Assembly (NCBI RefSeq): GCF_017876775.1 | Contig: NZ_JAGIOP010000002.1 | Location: 4,154,001-4,218,000, forward strand | Source of the DNA: Mycolicibacterium lutetiense | GTDB taxonomy: Bacteria > Actinomycetota > Actinomycetes > Mycobacteriales > Mycobacteriaceae | Length of the DNA: 64,000 nucleotides | Direction of reading: 5' to 3' | In this document: positions 1 through 11,834 of the stretch, piece by piece | Position numbering within the stretch: the stretch's first letter is position 1 | Layout of the letters: every line of letters starts with the position of its first letter | Made by a program: the position numbers and the translations under genes | The notes under the pieces: model-generated | The model's input: only the letters and a program-made list of their open reading frames with translations | Told to the model about the DNA's origin: nothing | The model's database searches: none

Positions 1-2206
1 CGCGGGCCAAGATCCCACGTTGTTCCCAGTCCGCCACCAGGTCTCGCACCGTCTGTGTTGTACCTGCGACGACAGTGGACTGCGGCGAAGCCACCACCGC
101 CACCACAACGTCGTTGATGCCGCGGCCGGTCAACTCCGAAAGCACCTGTTTGGCAGGCAGTTCCACGGCCGCAGTGGCGCCCTTGCCGGCGATTCGGGAC
201 ATCAGCGCAGACCGGCGGCAGATGAGTCGCAGCCCGTCCTCGAGCGAAAGCGCCCCGGCGACGACAGCTGCTGCACCTTCGCCCAGGGAGTGGCCGATGA
301 CCGCACCGGGGTGCACACCATGCGCACGCATGGTGGCGGCCATGGCGACCTGCATGGTGAACAATGTCGGCTGCAACCGGCCCTGACCGCTGACGGTTTC
401 CCCCGACGACATCGCCTCGGTCACAGAGAATCCCGACTCTGATGCGATGATCGGTTCGGCCTGCGCCACGGTCGCTGCGAACACCGGTTCCGTCACCAGC
501 AGATCGGCGCCCATTCCTGCCCATTGCGAACCCTGACCGGAGAACACCCATACCGGCCCTCGATCGTCGCGCCCCACGGCGGCTTGATAGGGGGTATCGC
601 CGTCGGCGACCTCGCGTAAGGCGGCAATAAGTTCTGGTCGGCTACCCGCGCTGACGGCGGTGCGTACCGGCCGATGAACGCGACGACGGGCCAAGGTGTA
701 GGCCAGATCCGTCAGGCCGACATCGTCGTGTGCTTGTGTCCAGTCGGCGAGCCGGCCCGCGGTGCGGCGCAGCTCTTCGGCCGAGGTGGATGACAGCGGG
801 AACAGTAAGGACGCAGGCGACTGGGCCGGCCCGGGTTCCGACGCCGGTACCGGGGCCTGCTCCACGATCGCGTGAACGTTGGTACCCGAAAGTCCATAGG
901 AGGACACTGCTGCGCGTCGGGGGTGGTGCCCGTTGGTGCACCACGGTGTGGTCTCCTGCGGGACAAAGAGATTGGTCGGAATCTCGGCGAGCTTGTCGGG
1001 CAGGCGGGTGAAATGCAGGTTCTGTGGAACCTCGCCGTGCTGCACGGCGAGGACCGCCTTCATCAGCCCGACAGCACCCGAGGCCGCCTGGGCATGTCCG
1101 AGATTGGTCTTCACCGACGCGAGTGCACAGGGGCCGTCGATGCCGTAAACCTTGGCCAGACTGGCGTATTCGATGGGGTCACCCACCGGTGTCCCGGTGC
1201 CGTGCGCCTCGACCATTCCGACGGTGCCGGGATCCACCCCGGCTGCGGTCAGGGCCGCCCGATAGACCGCGGTCTGGGCGGCTTCCGACGGGGTCGCGAT
1301 GTTCACGGTACGACCGTCTTGATTGGCGGCTGTTCCACGTATGACGGCGAGAATGCGGTCGCCGTCCCTCATGGCGTCGGACAGTCGTTTGAGCAACACC
1401 ACGACACAGCCTTCACCGCTTACGAACCCGTCGGCCGCGACATCGAAGGCGTGGCAGTGCCCGGTCGCCGACAGCATGCCCTCGGCTGAACCCGAAGCGA
1501 ACTTGCGCGGGTCCAACGCCAGTGTGGCGCCGCCCGCCAGAGCGAAATCGCTCTCGCCCTCGTGCAGGCTGCGACACGCCAGGTGGACCGCCGTCAGGCC
1601 GGACGAGCATGCTGTGTCTACCGTGAGCGCAGGGCCGTGCACCCCGAGCGCGTAAGCGATCCGGCCGGAGGCCAGGCTGAAGTTGTTGCCGCTGAAGCCA
1701 TATGCCGCCTCCAGGACCTGAGCGTCGGCTGCCAGCATCTGGTAGTCGGCGTGCGTCAGTCCGACGAACACACCTGTCAGTGAGTTGGCAAGCTCATCAC
1801 GAGTGAGTCCGGCGTGCTCCATGGCTTCCCAGGCGGTCTCCAGCAACAACCGCTGCTGCGGATCGAGTGCGACACCTTCACGTTCGTTGATGCCGAAGAA
1901 CTCAGCGTCGAAGCCGGCAACGTCGTCGAGGAACGCACCCCACTTCGACACCGACCGACCGGGCACCCCCGACTCCGGGTCGTAGTATTCGTCCGCGTCC
2001 CAGCGGTCAGGCGGAACCTCGGTGACCAGTTCATCGCCTCGAATCAATGCCTCCCACAGGCGTTCGGGGGAGTCGATGCCGCCCGGGAGCCGGCAGGACA
2101 TGCCGATTACGGCGACCGGGGTGACCGGTGCAGCGGGTCCGCGGGCCGCACCGATACCGGCATCCGACCATGGAACCCCCCCGCGCCCGATTTCGAATGC
2201 ATTCAA
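1..2206 (-). CDS. Type I polyketide synthase, Mas/Pks2-like (KS-AT seen; C-terminus outside window)
   Basis: This is the N-terminal 735 residues or so of a large reducing polyketide synthase. It would iteratively extend a fatty acyl starter into a (methyl-branched) lipid chain in the cytosol. The ketosynthase shows [13 protein letters not shown] near residue 35, catalytic Cys200 in DTACSSG, and the two histidine motifs [13 protein letters not shown] and [10 protein letters not shown]. The acyltransferase begins with [11 protein letters not shown] and has Ser640 in GHSLGEG. The opening resembles mycobacterial Mas/Pks2/Pks5-type enzymes. I chose TTG 2206 because GGGAGGAG lies six bases upstream; an in-frame ATG at 2242 without a good ribosome site is the alternative. 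It is divergent from an acyl-AMP ligase, the usual loading partner. The product cannot be told because the reducing domains are outside the window. Confidence 0.93.
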   Translation of the reverse strand, partial: MNAFEIGRGGVPWSDAGIGAARGPAAPVTPVAVIGMSCRLPGGIDSPERLWEALIRGDELVTEVPPDRWDADEYYDPESGVPGRSVSKWGAFLDDVAGFDAEFFGINEREGVALDPQQRLLLETAWEAMEHAGLTRDELANSLTGVFVGLTHADYQMLAADAQVLEAAYGFSGNNFSLASGRIAYALGVHGPALTVDTACSSGLTAVHLACRSLHEGESDFALAGGATLALDPRKFASGSAEGMLSATGHCHAFDVAADGFVSGEGCVVVLLKRLSDAMRDGDRILAVIRGTAANQDGRTVNIATPSEAAQTAVYRAALTAAGVDPGTVGMVEAHGTGTPVGDPIEYASLAKVYGIDGPCALASVKTNLGHAQAASGAVGLMKAVLAVQHGEVPQNLHFTRLPDKLAEIPTNLFVPQETTPWCTNGHHPRRAAVSSYGLSGTNVHAIVEQAPVPASEPGPAQSPASLLFPLSSTSAEELRRTAGRLADWTQAHDDVGLTDLAYTLARRRVHRPVRTAVSAGSRPELIAALREVADGDTPYQAAVGRDDRGPVWVFSGQGSQWAGMGADLLVTEPVFAATVAQAEPIIASESGFSVTEAMSSGETVSGQGRLQPTLFTMQVAMAATMRAHGVHPGAVIGHSLGEGAAAVVAGALSLEDGLRLICRRSALMSRIAGKGATAAVELPAKQVLSELTGRGINDVVVAVVASPQSTVVAGTTQTVRDLVADWEQRGILAR

Positions 2207-2616
2207 CTGCCACTCCTCCCGGCAAGCCTTTCCGCGGTTCATCCGCGACGAGGCCGGATACCTGCATTCGTACGCCGAGCTGCAGAATTTGATCGCTGGT
2301 AGCGAGCGTCCATTAGCTGCTCAACGCCCGTCGCGGGCGCTCACAAAAGCTAACAGTATGTTCGCTGCGCAAAGTTGTCTCGCGATCGGATCAATCCACA
2401 GGTGAGATTCAGGCGATTTCAACTACTTCGGGGCCTATCTCGTGCTCAAGCCTTAACAGTCAAGATCAGAGGTGTTTCGCCGCTTTCGCGTCATCGTTTC
2501 GCTCACGTCGCCACCCTGGTGCGGAATGACGTGGATGTGATTCATGAGACCACCCAAATGCAGTTTGCTGACGGTTTCGGATATGTCGGCGCGCTGACCG
2601 CGATACCCTGACTTCC
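2207..2616. promoter_or_regulatory. Divergent intergenic region between PKS and acyl-AMP ligase
   Basis: About 410 bases hold no convincing gene; the open frames here lack ribosome sites and family features. Base composition is lower in GC than the neighbours. Three copies of TTTCGC occur close together around 2475-2505, which could be regulator contacts but may be chance. The ligase promoter is listed separately. No clear promoter for the PKS could be picked. Confidence 0.5.
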
Positions 2617-2617
2617 G
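2604..2617 (+). promoter_or_regulatory. Putative leaderless promoter of the acyl-AMP ligase
   Basis: TACCCT (2604-2609) fits the mycobacterial TANNNT -10 element and is followed by exactly seven bases before GTG 2617. No ribosome-binding sequence precedes this GTG. Together these suggest transcription starts on the start codon. No good -35 is visible. Confidence 0.45.
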
Positions 2618-4353
2618 TGGGCGAGGCATCCATTTTGACGTTGCTGCAGGAGCGTGCTGGCCTGCAGGGCGATGACACGGCGATGACGTTTGTTGACTAT
2701 GAACATAATTCGGACGGCTCGGCCGAGAGCCTCACCTACTCGCAGCTGTATCGGCGTGCGTGCAACGTTGCGCGCGGACTCGGCAGCTTCGGCTCACCCG
2801 GCGACCGTGCCCTCATCCTGGCGCCACAGGGGTTGGACTACATCGTCGCCTTCTTCGGTGCACTACAGGCGGGCCGGATCGCGGTTCCGTTGGCGGTTCC
2901 CATGGGAGGTGTCAGCGACGAGCGGGTCAGCTCGGTACTGCAGGATGCCGAGCCCACGGTCATCCTGACCACGTCTGCCGTCGCCGGTGCTGTCACCGAT
3001 TACCTCAGAACGAATTTCCTGGCCGCCCCGGCGATCGTCGAGGTCGACACACTGGATCTCGACGCTGCGGGCCCGGCCGGATCGCACAGCGAAAATCCCA
3101 CGGATACCGCGTATTTGCAGTACACGTCCGGGTCGACTCGGCTGCCAGCCGGGGTCATGATGTCGCACCGAAACCTCTTGGCCAACTTCGAACAGCTGAT
3201 GTCCGGCTACTTCGCCGAATTCGGAAATGTCGTTCCAGAGGGTTCGGCCATCGTCTCGTGGCTGCCGTTCTATCACGATATGGGCTTGTACCTGGGGGTC
3301 TGTGGGCCGGTGCTGTCAGGAGTCCCAGCCGTCCTGATGAGCCCGGTGGCGTTCCTGCAACGCCCCGCCCGGTGGATGCGGATGCTCGCGACCAACGGCC
3401 GTACCTACACGGCCGCACCGAACTTCGCGTTCGAACTGGCGGTGCGCAAGACGTCGGACGCGGACATGGCCGGGCTCGATCTCTCAAAGATTCTCGTCAT
3501 CATCACCGGTAGTGAGCGAGTACATCCGGCAACACTCGAGCGTTTCACTCAGCGGTTTGCCAGGCACAACCTGGACCCGGCGGTGATACGACCTTCCTAC
3601 GGGATGGCTGAAGCCACGGTGTACATCGCGACCCGGGAATCGGGTGAACCGCCGGCCATCGTGCGGTTCGAATCCGAACCGCTGACCTCCGGCGGCGCGC
3701 GGCGCTCTGAGAACGGAACGGGCATCCCCCTGGTCAGCTACGGCATTCCGGTCTCACCGACGATCAGGATCGTCGACTCCGAGACCCACGCCGAGTGTCT
3801 ACCCGGAAGCGTCGGGGAGATCTGGGTGTACGGCGACAACGTCGCAAGCGGCTACTGGAACAGGCCGGATGAAACCGAGTCAACCTTCGGTGCAAGGATT
3901 GCCGCTCCGGCGGTGGGTACGCCAGAAGGCCCTTGGTTGCGTACCGGGGACTCGGGATTCACGTTCGACGACGAGTTGTACGTCATCGGCCGGATCAAGG
4001 ATCTGCTGATCGTCTACGGGCGTAACCACTCTCCCGACGACATCGAGGCGACGGTCCAGGAGGTCAGCCGCGGCCGGTGTGCAGCCATAGCGGTCCCGGA
4101 CGGCCCTACCGAAAAGCTGGTCGTCATCATCGAATTCAGGAAGCCGCCGGAGTCACCCGATTTGCCCACGGAGCAACTCTCGGCCGTCAAGCGTGATGTG
4201 ACCTCGGCTATCTTCAACACGCACAGCCTGGGAGTGGCAGATCTTGTTCTGGTGCCGCCCGGTTCGATCCCGATCACCACGAGCGGCAAGGTCCGCCGTG
4301 CGGCGTGCGTCGATCAGTACCGGCAGGGCGAGTTCGCCCGCCTGGACGCATGA
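2617..4353 (+). CDS. Fatty acyl-AMP ligase (FAAL, FadD23/26/28-like)
   Basis: Member of the adenylate-forming superfamily, 578 residues. It should activate a fatty acid as acyl-adenylate and hand it to the neighbouring polyketide synthase. The AMP-binding loop [11 protein letters not shown] is near residue 170, [13 protein letters not shown] is typical of FAALs rather than CoA ligases, and [15 protein letters not shown] marks the adenine site. The hinge/C-domain motif [20 protein letters not shown] is near residue 460. An insertion between the N- and C-domains (around residues 345-375) also matches FAALs, which use it to disfavour CoA. GTG 2617 is chosen because the protein starts directly after a leaderless promoter. 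In the known mycobacterial cases (FadD23-Pks2, FadD28-Mas) the ligase and PKS form a working pair. Confidence 0.9.
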   Translation: MGEASILTLLQERAGLQGDDTAMTFVDYEHNSDGSAESLTYSQLYRRACNVARGLGSFGSPGDRALILAPQGLDYIVAFFGALQAGRIAVPLAVPMGGVSDERVSSVLQDAEPTVILTTSAVAGAVTDYLRTNFLAAPAIVEVDTLDLDAAGPAGSHSENPTDTAYLQYTSGSTRLPAGVMMSHRNLLANFEQLMSGYFAEFGNVVPEGSAIVSWLPFYHDMGLYLGVCGPVLSGVPAVLMSPVAFLQRPARWMRMLATNGRTYTAAPNFAFELAVRKTSDADMAGLDLSKILVIITGSERVHPATLERFTQRFARHNLDPAVIRPSYGMAEATVYIATRESGEPPAIVRFESEPLTSGGARRSENGTGIPLVSYGIPVSPTIRIVDSETHAECLPGSVGEIWVYGDNVASGYWNRPDETESTFGARIAAPAVGTPEGPWLRTGDSGFTFDDELYVIGRIKDLLIVYGRNHSPDDIEATVQEVSRGRCAAIAVPDGPTEKLVVIIEFRKPPESPDLPTEQLSAVKRDVTSAIFNTHSLGVADLVLVPPGSIPITTSGKVRRAACVDQYRQGEFARLDA

Positions 4354-4376
4354 GCAGCCGTGTGGGCGGATGACGG

Positions 4377-5177
4377 GTGAACCTGGCCTACGAAGACCGC
4401 GGCGACGGTGAGCCTGTGCTGTTCATCGCCGGGCAGGGCGGCGTCGGACGCACCTGGGATCTCTATCAGGTGCCCGCATTCCGCGCCGCGGGCTATCGCG
4501 TCATCACCTTCGACAACAGGGGTGTGGGCGCGACGTCGGATGCCGACGGCTTCACCACGGCGACGATGGTGGCCGACACGGCGGAGTTGATCGAGCGACT
4601 CGACATCGCCCCCGTCCGGGTAGTGGCGGTGTCGATGGGCTCGTATATCGCGCAAGAGCTGATGCTGGCCAGGCCTGAACTGGTGAGCCGGTCGGCGTTG
4701 ATGGCCACCCGTGGGCGCCATGACCGTACACGCGAGTTCTTTCGTATCGCGGAGCGGGACCTTGCCGATGCCGGTGTGCGGTTGCCCGCCACATATGACG
4801 CGAAATTGCGCCTGCTGGAAAACTTCTCACCGAAGACCTTGAACAACGAAGGCTCTGCTCGGGACTGGATCGACACGTTCACCAGATGGCCGGCGAAGGT
4901 GACACCGGGAATTCGCGCTCAGTATGGCGTCGCTCCGCTGGAAGATCGAAGGCTGGCCTACCGGACGGTCGACACTCCGGTGCTCGTGATCGGATTCGCC
5001 GACGATCTGGTGATGCCCCCGCATCTCGGGGCCGAAGTCGCAGATGCCCTGCCCAACGGGCGCTATCTCGAGGTTGCGGATGCGGGCCACCTTGGCTTCC
5101 TGGAACGGCCTCAAACGGTGAATTCGGCAATCTTGAATTTCTTTGCAGAGTCACGCAACGGCCATTCAGTCACATGA
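4377..5177 (+). CDS. Alpha/beta hydrolase
   Basis: A 266-residue alpha/beta-hydrolase-fold protein without signal peptide. The nucleophile elbow VAVSMGSYIA gives a serine near residue 89. The acid is likely in GFADDLVMPP and the histidine in DAGHLGFLERP close to the C-terminus, so the triad is complete. It follows the ligase by 23 bases and is probably co-transcribed with it. Thioesterase-like or acyltransferase roles are common for such proteins in mycobacterial lipid clusters, for example releasing or transferring the finished acyl chain. That is inference from position. GTG 4377 is the first start that keeps the whole fold. Confidence 0.8.
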   Translation: MNLAYEDRGDGEPVLFIAGQGGVGRTWDLYQVPAFRAAGYRVITFDNRGVGATSDADGFTTATMVADTAELIERLDIAPVRVVAVSMGSYIAQELMLARPELVSRSALMATRGRHDRTREFFRIAERDLADAGVRLPATYDAKLRLLENFSPKTLNNEGSARDWIDTFTRWPAKVTPGIRAQYGVAPLEDRRLAYRTVDTPVLVIGFADDLVMPPHLGAEVADALPNGRYLEVADAGHLGFLERPQTVNSAILNFFAESRNGHSVT

Positions 5178-5472
5178 AAATTGTTAGCCGCGTTAAATTG
5201 AGTTCCACGGCGGCGGCCCCGCCAAATGCATTACGATGCCGTATCACCTTGGGAATGGACAGATATGGAGGTTGCCTGAATGCTCTACTGGTCAGGCTCG
5301 GATCGTCCTGCCCGGGCTGTTGCATGCTTGCCGTGACACCCATTTGCGGCAGGCCCGAGAGCGCTGCCGTAAATGAATCGCCGGCGTCTTTCGGGTATCG
5401 GTCGATGTACTTCGCCGGCTCCTGCGGCGTGGATGGTCCGGACTAGACCGCGGATTCAGGGGGTACTTGATA
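5178..5472 (+). promoter_or_regulatory. Leader region before mmpS
   Basis: Nearly 300 bases without a supported gene. A 60-odd-codon open frame from about 5256 has atypical codon use and no family features, and I do not call it. The segment ends in CAGGGGG (5457-5463), a good ribosome site for the mmpS start at 5473. It likely holds the promoter for mmpS-mmpL-mmpL, but no clear -10/-35 stands out. Confidence 0.45.
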
Positions 5473-5901
5473 GTGGGGGTTCTGAAGCGGGTGTGGATTC
5501 CGCTGTTGATATTGGTGATCCTGGGTGCCGGAGGATTCACCGTTCTGCGGCTACATGGTGTTTTCGGCTCCGAGACCCGCCCTGCTTACGCCGACACCGA
5601 ACTCGGTGAACGCAAGCCCTACGACCCTAAGCAGTTGGTGTACGAGGTATTTGGCCCGCCCGGGACCGTCGCCAACATCAGCTACTTCGACGTCGACGCC
5701 GAGCCGCAGTTCGTCGAGGGGGCAACCCTGCCGTGGTCATTGAATTTCCCGATGAGCGAGGCCACATCGATGGTCAATGTCATCGCGCAGGGTGACAGCA
5801 ACACAATCGGTTGCCGCATCATCATCGATGACAAGGTGAAGTCGGAAAGAGTCGAGAATGGCGAAAGCGCTTTCACCTACTGCCTTCTGAAGGCCGCATG
5901 A
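5473..5901 (+). CDS. MmpS family membrane protein
   Basis: A 142-residue MmpS protein. It has one N-terminal membrane anchor (about residues 4-22, [16 protein letters not shown]) and a small beta-rich extracytoplasmic domain with two late cysteines (IGCRI and TYCLL). Its length matches MmpS4/MmpS5. MmpS proteins partner MmpL transporters in exporting envelope lipids or siderophores. I prefer GTG 5473 over TTG 5467, since the AGGGGG site lies nine bases from the GTG but only three from the TTG. The stop overlaps the next ATG as ATGA, so translation is coupled to the first mmpL. The MmpS + two MmpL layout is the one known from the glycopeptidolipid loci of M. smegmatis and M. abscessus. Confidence 0.9.
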   Translation: MGVLKRVWIPLLILVILGAGGFTVLRLHGVFGSETRPAYADTELGERKPYDPKQLVYEVFGPPGTVANISYFDVDAEPQFVEGATLPWSLNFPMSEATSMVNVIAQGDSNTIGCRIIIDDKVKSERVENGESAFTYCLLKAA

Positions 5902-8816
5902 GCAGCCCGACGACGAGCCCGACTCCGAGCCCGGCTCCTGGTCCGACTCCGGAGGCCAAACCGCCGTTCATCCCGAGGATGATCCGCGTGCTGGCGGTGC
6001 CGATCATCCTCGGCTGGTTGGTGATCGCATATTTGTTGAGCGCAGTCGTACCTCCGCTGGAGCAAGTGGAGAAGGAGCACTCCGTATCGCTGATCCCCAA
6101 CGACGCGCCATCGTTCGAGGCGGTCCAACGCATGGGGAGGAACTTCCACGAAGCCACCTCGAACAGCGCGGCGATAATCGTGCTGGAGGGCGACCGACCA
6201 CTCGGTGATGAGGCGCACCGGTACTACAACGATTTGATCCGCCAGCTGAAAGCCGACCCGGCCCACGTGCAGCATGTGCAGGATTTCTGGGGAGATCCGC
6301 TCATGTCCGGCGCGGCGCAGAGCGCCGACAACAAGGCCGTGTACGTCCAGATGGGCCTCGCGGGCGACCTTGGCCAACCTCTGTCGAACGAGTCCCTGGA
6401 AGCGGTCCGGGGCATCGTCGATCGGAGTTCACCTCCTGCGGGGGTCAAGGCTTATGTCACCGGGCCGGCGGCGATGGTCGCCGACCTGAGCGCGAGCGGC
6501 AACAAGACCGTCCTCCTGGTGACAGGCTTGAGCCTCGCGGTAATCCTGACGATGCTGCTGTTCTTCTTCCGCTCGATCTTCACGGCCGTGATCTTGCTAT
6601 TCCTGGTGGGCATCCAACTGCAGGTGGCCCGGGGAGTGGTGGCACTTCTCGGCGATCAGGGCCTCATCAGCCTTTCAACCTATGCGGTCAACCTTCTGGT
6701 GACTCTCGGCATCGCAGCCGGCACCGACTACGGCATCTTCTTCGTCGGGCGCTACCAAGAGGCGCGCCAGGCCGGCGAGGAGAAGGAACAGGCTTTTTAC
6801 ACCACGTACCGCAGCGTCGGCAAGGTGGTGCTGGCATCTGGATTGACCATCGCCGGTGCCGTTTTCTGCCTCAGCTTCACCCGGTTGCCCTACTTCCGGA
6901 CCCTTGGTATTCCGTGTGCCCTCGGCATGCTCGTGGCGGTGGCGGTGGCCCTGACGCTGATTCCGGCGGTCCTTGCGCTGGGCAGTCGATTCCGATTGTT
7001 CGAGCCCAAACGCAAAATCATTGTTCGCCGCTGGCGCCGCATCGGCACCGCCATCGTTCGTTGGCCGGCACCCATTCTCGTCGCCGCCTGTGCAGTGTCA
7101 TTGATCGGGCTGTTGGCGCTGCCTGCATATCAGGCCGGCTACAACGACCAGAAATATCTACCGAAAGATATTCCGGCCAATGCCGGGTACGAGGCCGCCG
7201 GCAGGCATTTTCAGCAATCGCTGATGGCCTCGCCCGACGTGTTGCTGGTCGAGGCTGACCATGACATGCGGAACGCGTCCGATTTTCTGGTGCTGAACAA
7301 GCTGACCAAGGGCATTCTGGCCGTTCCCGGGGTGGCCCGCGTGCAGGCTGCGACCCGGCCGGAGGGTATTCCCCTCAAGCACACGACGATTCCGTTCATC
7401 ATCAGTGCCTCAAATGCCAGCCAACTGCAGCTCTTGCCGTTTCAGAAGGCCCGCATGAATGACTTGCTCACCCAGGCCGACGAGATATCGAAGACCATCG
7501 CGGTGATGCAACGCATGTACGGCCTGATGCAGCAACTCGCCGTCACGACCAACAGTCTGGTGGGCAAGACACACGAACTCGAAGACACCACGTTGGAGCT
7601 GCGGGACCACATGGCGGACTTCGACGACTTCTGGCGCCCTGTGCGCAATTACCTGTACTGGGAGCCTCACTGTTTCGACATCCCGCTGTGCTGGTCCATC
7701 AAATCGCTTTTCGAGGCGCTGGACGGTGTCGACAAGCTCACCGTCTCCATGCACCAGCTGATCGGGAACCTCGATCAACTCAACATTCTCATGCCGCAGA
7801 TGATCGCCCAGTTTCCAGCCATGATCGCCACGATGGAGAGCACCCGGACCATGATGCTGTCGATGCGCAGCACCATGGCGGGAATTCTGGCTCAGATGGA
7901 CGAGATGTCCGATGGCGCAACGGCTATGGGCCGAGCCTTCGACGATGCCCAGAATGACGATTCTTTCTACATCCCGCCTGATGTATTCAAAAATGCGGAC
8001 TTCAAGCGGGTCATGGACGTGTTCTTGTCGCCGGACGGTAAAACGGCGCGCCTGCTCATCTCGCAGCGAGGAGATCCGGCGACGCCCGAAGGCATTTCGC
8101 GGGTCGGCCCGATCAGGACTGCAGCTGAGGAGGCGCTCAAGGGAACACCGCTGGAGAGCGCCGGGCTTTATCTCACGGGCAGCTCGGCGATGGCGAAAGA
8201 TCAGGTGGACGGGTCGACCTATGACCTTCTGATCGCGGGTATCGCCGCACTGTGTCTGATCTTCATCATCATGCTGATCATGATTCGGAGTCTGGTCGCA
8301 GCAATGGTGATCGTGGGTACGGTCGCGCTGTCTCTCGGTGCTGCGTTCGGCATGTCCGTCCTGATCTGGCAGCACATTCTAGGCATCCAGTTGAACTGGA
8401 TCGTGCTCGCGATCGCACTCATCATCCTGTTGGCGGTCGGCTCCGACTACAACCTGTTATTGGTGTCCCGGATGAAAGAGGAGGTTCCGGCGGGCATCAA
8501 TACGGGCATCATCCGCGCCATGGCCGGCAGCGGCAAGGTGGTGACGATCGCCGGTCTGGTGTTCGCCTCAACCATGTTGGCAATGTTGGCCAGCGATGTG
8601 CGCACCATCGGCCAGGTCGGTTCCACCATCGGTATCGGTCTCCTATTCGACACCCTGGTCGTACGTGCCTTCATGACCCCGTCCATCGCGGCCCTGCTGG
8701 GCCGATGGTTCTGGTGGCCGTTGCACGTTCGGCAGCGGCCGGCCAGTGCGCTGCTGCGGCCGATCGGGCCCCGACCGCTGGTCCGTTCCCTGTTGCTCAA
8801 TCCCGACGAACGCTGA
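5898..8816 (+). CDS. MmpL transporter, first of a tandem pair (MmpL4/5 type)
   Basis: A 972-residue RND-superfamily lipid/siderophore exporter of the inner membrane. It shows an N-terminal membrane helix, a first periplasmic domain, five helices with the proton-relay motif GTDYGIFF (Asp277), a second periplasmic domain, and the C-terminal helix bundle with GSDYNLLL (Asp850). Residues about 520-690 are a long coiled-coil hairpin as in MmpL4/MmpL5. Its tip carries two cysteines (592 and 598) that could form a disulfide. An N-terminal tail of about 25 residues is rich in Ser, Pro and Thr. It is translationally coupled to mmpS. The cargo is probably the lipid made by the adjacent PKS, but a siderophore is not excluded. 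Confidence 0.92.
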   Translation: MSSPTTSPTPSPAPGPTPEAKPPFIPRMIRVLAVPIILGWLVIAYLLSAVVPPLEQVEKEHSVSLIPNDAPSFEAVQRMGRNFHEATSNSAAIIVLEGDRPLGDEAHRYYNDLIRQLKADPAHVQHVQDFWGDPLMSGAAQSADNKAVYVQMGLAGDLGQPLSNESLEAVRGIVDRSSPPAGVKAYVTGPAAMVADLSASGNKTVLLVTGLSLAVILTMLLFFFRSIFTAVILLFLVGIQLQVARGVVALLGDQGLISLSTYAVNLLVTLGIAAGTDYGIFFVGRYQEARQAGEEKEQAFYTTYRSVGKVVLASGLTIAGAVFCLSFTRLPYFRTLGIPCALGMLVAVAVALTLIPAVLALGSRFRLFEPKRKIIVRRWRRIGTAIVRWPAPILVAACAVSLIGLLALPAYQAGYNDQKYLPKDIPANAGYEAAGRHFQQSLMASPDVLLVEADHDMRNASDFLVLNKLTKGILAVPGVARVQAATRPEGIPLKHTTIPFIISASNASQLQLLPFQKARMNDLLTQADEISKTIAVMQRMYGLMQQLAVTTNSLVGKTHELEDTTLELRDHMADFDDFWRPVRNYLYWEPHCFDIPLCWSIKSLFEALDGVDKLTVSMHQLIGNLDQLNILMPQMIAQFPAMIATMESTRTMMLSMRSTMAGILAQMDEMSDGATAMGRAFDDAQNDDSFYIPPDVFKNADFKRVMDVFLSPDGKTARLLISQRGDPATPEGISRVGPIRTAAEEALKGTPLESAGLYLTGSSAMAKDQVDGSTYDLLIAGIAALCLIFIIMLIMIRSLVAAMVIVGTVALSLGAAFGMSVLIWQHILGIQLNWIVLAIALIILLAVGSDYNLLLVSRMKEEVPAGINTGIIRAMAGSGKVVTIAGLVFASTMLAMLASDVRTIGQVGSTIGIGLLFDTLVVRAFMTPSIAALLGRWFWWPLHVRQRPASALLRPIGPRPLVRSLLLNPDER

Positions 8817-8821
8817 CCGTG

Positions 8822-11686
8822 GTGAGCAACGGGCCACCGCGTATTGCGAGGATGATTCACCGGTTGGCGGTCCCGATCATCCTCGGCTGGTTGGTGTTCG
8901 TCGCAATTGCGACCTTCGCCATTCCGTCGCTCGAACACGTCGGCCGGCAGTATTCGGTGTCGCTGGTCCCCAAAGACGCCCCGTCGTTCCATGCGATGCA
9001 ACGTATCGGCAAGAACTTCGGCGAATCGGATTCCGACAGCGTGGCGATGATCGCCGTGGAGAGCCAACAACCTCTGGGCGACGAGGCGCACCGTTACTAC
9101 GACGACCTGATGCGGCAGTTGAAGGCCGACACCCGTCACGTGCAGCACGTGCAGGACTACTGGGCCGATCCACTCACCGCGCCGGCGGTCCAGAGCGCTG
9201 ACAACAAGGCCGTTTATGTCCAGCTGAATCTCGCTGGTAACCAAGGCGAATCCCTGGCGAACGAGTCTGTGGAAGCCATCCGCGACATCGTGGCTCGCAC
9301 ACCGCCTCCGCCGGGAGTGAAGGCCTACGTCACCGGTCCCGCGCCGTTGGTCGCAGACATGAACCACGCCGGGGACAAATCCATCATCAAGATCACCATC
9401 GTCACTCTCGTGGTGATCCTTGCCATGCTGCTGCTGGTCTACCGTTCCGTGGTCACCGCGGTCCTTCTTCTCGTCATGGTGGGGATCCAGGTTCAGGCCG
9501 CTCGCGGGGTGGTCGCGTTCCTGGGCATGCACCAGGTCATCGGGCTGTCGACGTTCGCAGTCAACCTGCTGGTGTCGCTGGGCATCGCGGTGGGAACCGA
9601 CTACGGGATCTTTTTCCTCGGCCGATACCAGGAGGCACGGCAAGCCGGCGAGGATCGGGAAGCCGCCTTCTACACCACATATCGAAGTGTGGCGAAGGTC
9701 GTCCTGGGCTCTGGGCTGACCATCGCCGGAGCCATCTTCTGCCTGAGTTTCGCCCGACTGCCCTACTTCCAGACGATGGGTCTTCCGACCGCGGTCGCGA
9801 TGGTGGTCGCGGTCGCCGTGGCGCTCACCCTCGTCCCGGCGGTGCTCGCCTTGGGCGGTCGTTTTGGGCTCTTCGACCCCCAGCGCAAGATCGTCGTCCG
9901 GCGGTGGCGGCGGCTGGCGACGGCGATCGTCCGATGGCCGGCACCCATTCTCGTCACCGCCTGCGCAATCGCACTGACCGGGTTGTTGGCGCTACCGGCT
10001 TATCAGACCAGCTACAACGACCGCCTTTACGTGCCTGCCGACATTCCGGCCAACGTCGGATATGCGGCGGCCGAGAGGCACTTCCCGCAGTCCCGAATGA
10101 CGCCTGACATCATGATGATCGAAGCCGACCACGATATGCGCAATCCTTCAGATCTGCTGATATTGAACAAGGTGGCCAAGGGGATTTTCGCCGTCCCGGG
10201 CATATCGCGCGTGCAGGGAATAACCCGGCCCGAGGGCAACCCGATCGACCGGACTTCGATACCGTTCCTGCTCAGCTTGCAGAGTGCCAATCAGAAACAG
10301 GTATTGCCGTTCCAGAAGGATCGCATGAAGGACCTGTTGAAACAGGCAGATGACATCACCACGCTGATCAACATCACGCAGCGGCTCTACGCTGTGGGGC
10401 AGCAAATGGCCACTACGACACATCGAATGACTGAAAACACACGCGAGTTGGACGCTGTCACCGATGAACTGCGGGACCACGTCGCCGATTTCGACGACTT
10501 CTTCCGGCCGATCCGCAACTATTTCTACTGGGAACCGCATTGCTTCGACATCCCATTTTGTTGGTCGACGAGATCACTGTTCGACTCGATCGACGGGGTC
10601 GATGCGGTCTCTGACAAATTGCATGAGCTCAGTCAGGAAACCGACAAGCTCGATGTGCTGATGCCCCAGTTGATGGCGCAGTTCCCGAAGATGATCGCGA
10701 GCATGAAGGCGATGAGAGCCTCGATTCTGACCATGCACAGCACCATGGCCGGCACCCTCGCGATGATGGATGAGATGAGCGAGAACGCCACCGCGATGGG
10801 CCAGGCATTCGACGCCGCCCGAAACGACGACTCCTTCTACCTGCCGCCCGAAGTCCTCCAGAACGAGGACTTCAAGCGTGCGATGACTCTGTTTTTCTCG
10901 CCCGACGGGAAGTCGGCCCGCTTCATCATTTCGCATCGGGGGGACCCCGCGACACCTGAAGGCATCTCGCGGGTCGACGCGGTGGTCAAGGCGGCCGAAG
11001 AAGCGTTGAAGGTCACCCCATTGGAGAGCGCCAAAATCTACTTGGCCGGTACCGCACCGACTTTCAAGGACATGCGGGACGGCTCGACCTATGACCTCCT
11101 CATCGCGGGAGTCGCTGCGCTGTGCCTCATCTTCATCATCATGTTGCTGGTCACGCGCAGCCTGATCGCTGCGCTGGTCATCGTTGGCACGGTGGCGCTT
11201 TCGCTGGGTGCGGCCTTCGGGCTCTCGGTGCTGATCTGGCAGCACATTCTCGGGATAGACCTGCACTGGCTCGTGCTCGCGATGTCCGTGATCATTCTTT
11301 TGGCGGTCGGTTCCGATTACAACCTGCTGCTGGTGTCACGGATGAGAGAAGAGATCGGCGTGGGGATCAACACCGGCATCATCCGCGCCATGGGCGGTAG
11401 CGGCAAGGTAGTGACGACCGCGGGACTGGTTTTCGCGTTCACCATGATGTCGATGGTGGTAAGTGATCTGCGGATCATCGGCCAGGTGGGTTCCACGATC
11501 GGCATAGGCCTGCTGTTGGACACCTTGGTGGTGCGTGCGCTCATGACGCCGTCCATCGCCGCGCTGCTGGGACGTTGGTTCTGGTGGCCGCAACGGGTGC
11601 GCCAACGGCCGGCAAGTGCGCTGTTGAGGGACACGGCTCCCCGGCCGGTGGCTCGCTCGCTAATGCTTCCGCCCGACGAGCGCTGA
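8822..11686 (+). CDS. MmpL transporter, second of a tandem pair (MmpL4/5 type)
   Basis: A 954-residue MmpL closely similar to the preceding protein over its whole length, so the pair arose by duplication. It keeps both relay motifs (GTDYGIFF and GSDYNLLL), the coiled-coil hairpin, and the tip cysteines (574 and 580) with the same spacing. Only six bases separate it from the first mmpL, and the start is one of two adjacent GTG codons at 8819 and 8822. An open frame continues far upstream inside the first mmpL but is only a shadow frame. The retained motifs in both copies argue that both are active, perhaps as a hetero-oligomer as proposed for MmpL4a/MmpL4b. Confidence 0.9.
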   Translation: MSNGPPRIARMIHRLAVPIILGWLVFVAIATFAIPSLEHVGRQYSVSLVPKDAPSFHAMQRIGKNFGESDSDSVAMIAVESQQPLGDEAHRYYDDLMRQLKADTRHVQHVQDYWADPLTAPAVQSADNKAVYVQLNLAGNQGESLANESVEAIRDIVARTPPPPGVKAYVTGPAPLVADMNHAGDKSIIKITIVTLVVILAMLLLVYRSVVTAVLLLVMVGIQVQAARGVVAFLGMHQVIGLSTFAVNLLVSLGIAVGTDYGIFFLGRYQEARQAGEDREAAFYTTYRSVAKVVLGSGLTIAGAIFCLSFARLPYFQTMGLPTAVAMVVAVAVALTLVPAVLALGGRFGLFDPQRKIVVRRWRRLATAIVRWPAPILVTACAIALTGLLALPAYQTSYNDRLYVPADIPANVGYAAAERHFPQSRMTPDIMMIEADHDMRNPSDLLILNKVAKGIFAVPGISRVQGITRPEGNPIDRTSIPFLLSLQSANQKQVLPFQKDRMKDLLKQADDITTLINITQRLYAVGQQMATTTHRMTENTRELDAVTDELRDHVADFDDFFRPIRNYFYWEPHCFDIPFCWSTRSLFDSIDGVDAVSDKLHELSQETDKLDVLMPQLMAQFPKMIASMKAMRASILTMHSTMAGTLAMMDEMSENATAMGQAFDAARNDDSFYLPPEVLQNEDFKRAMTLFFSPDGKSARFIISHRGDPATPEGISRVDAVVKAAEEALKVTPLESAKIYLAGTAPTFKDMRDGSTYDLLIAGVAALCLIFIIMLLVTRSLIAALVIVGTVALSLGAAFGLSVLIWQHILGIDLHWLVLAMSVIILLAVGSDYNLLLVSRMREEIGVGINTGIIRAMGGSGKVVTTAGLVFAFTMMSMVVSDLRIIGQVGSTIGIGLLLDTLVVRALMTPSIAALLGRWFWWPQRVRQRPASALLRDTAPRPVARSLMLPPDER

Positions 11687-11691
11687 TTTGT

Positions 11692-11710
11692 CTGCGCCTG
11701 TTCTGCGCAG
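11692..11710 (+). terminator. Candidate hairpin after the mmpL pair
   Basis: CTGCGC and GCGCAG form a 6-bp stem with a 7-base loop, starting six bases after the mmpL stop. There is no U-tract. It may be a weak terminator or attenuator between the transporter genes and the hemophore-like gene. Confidence 0.35.
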
Positions 11711-11834
11711 CGGCGACAAATCGACAAATTGGGCAAATGGCAGAATCTACGGCCGGTGTAGCAAATTGCGAAAACCCCAAGCACATTCACTTTGGGCGGG
11801 TAGAGTCCGGGCATCGGGGGGAGGAGGTCTGCGC

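Noticed and set aside
5256..5447. Possible 60-odd-residue gene in the mmpS leader
   Set aside because: No ribosome site, weak third-position GC bias and no family resemblance.
8252..8821. 190-codon upstream extension of the second mmpL frame
   Set aside because: It lies wholly inside the first mmpL in another frame, has no MmpL features, and the family N-terminus begins at 8822.
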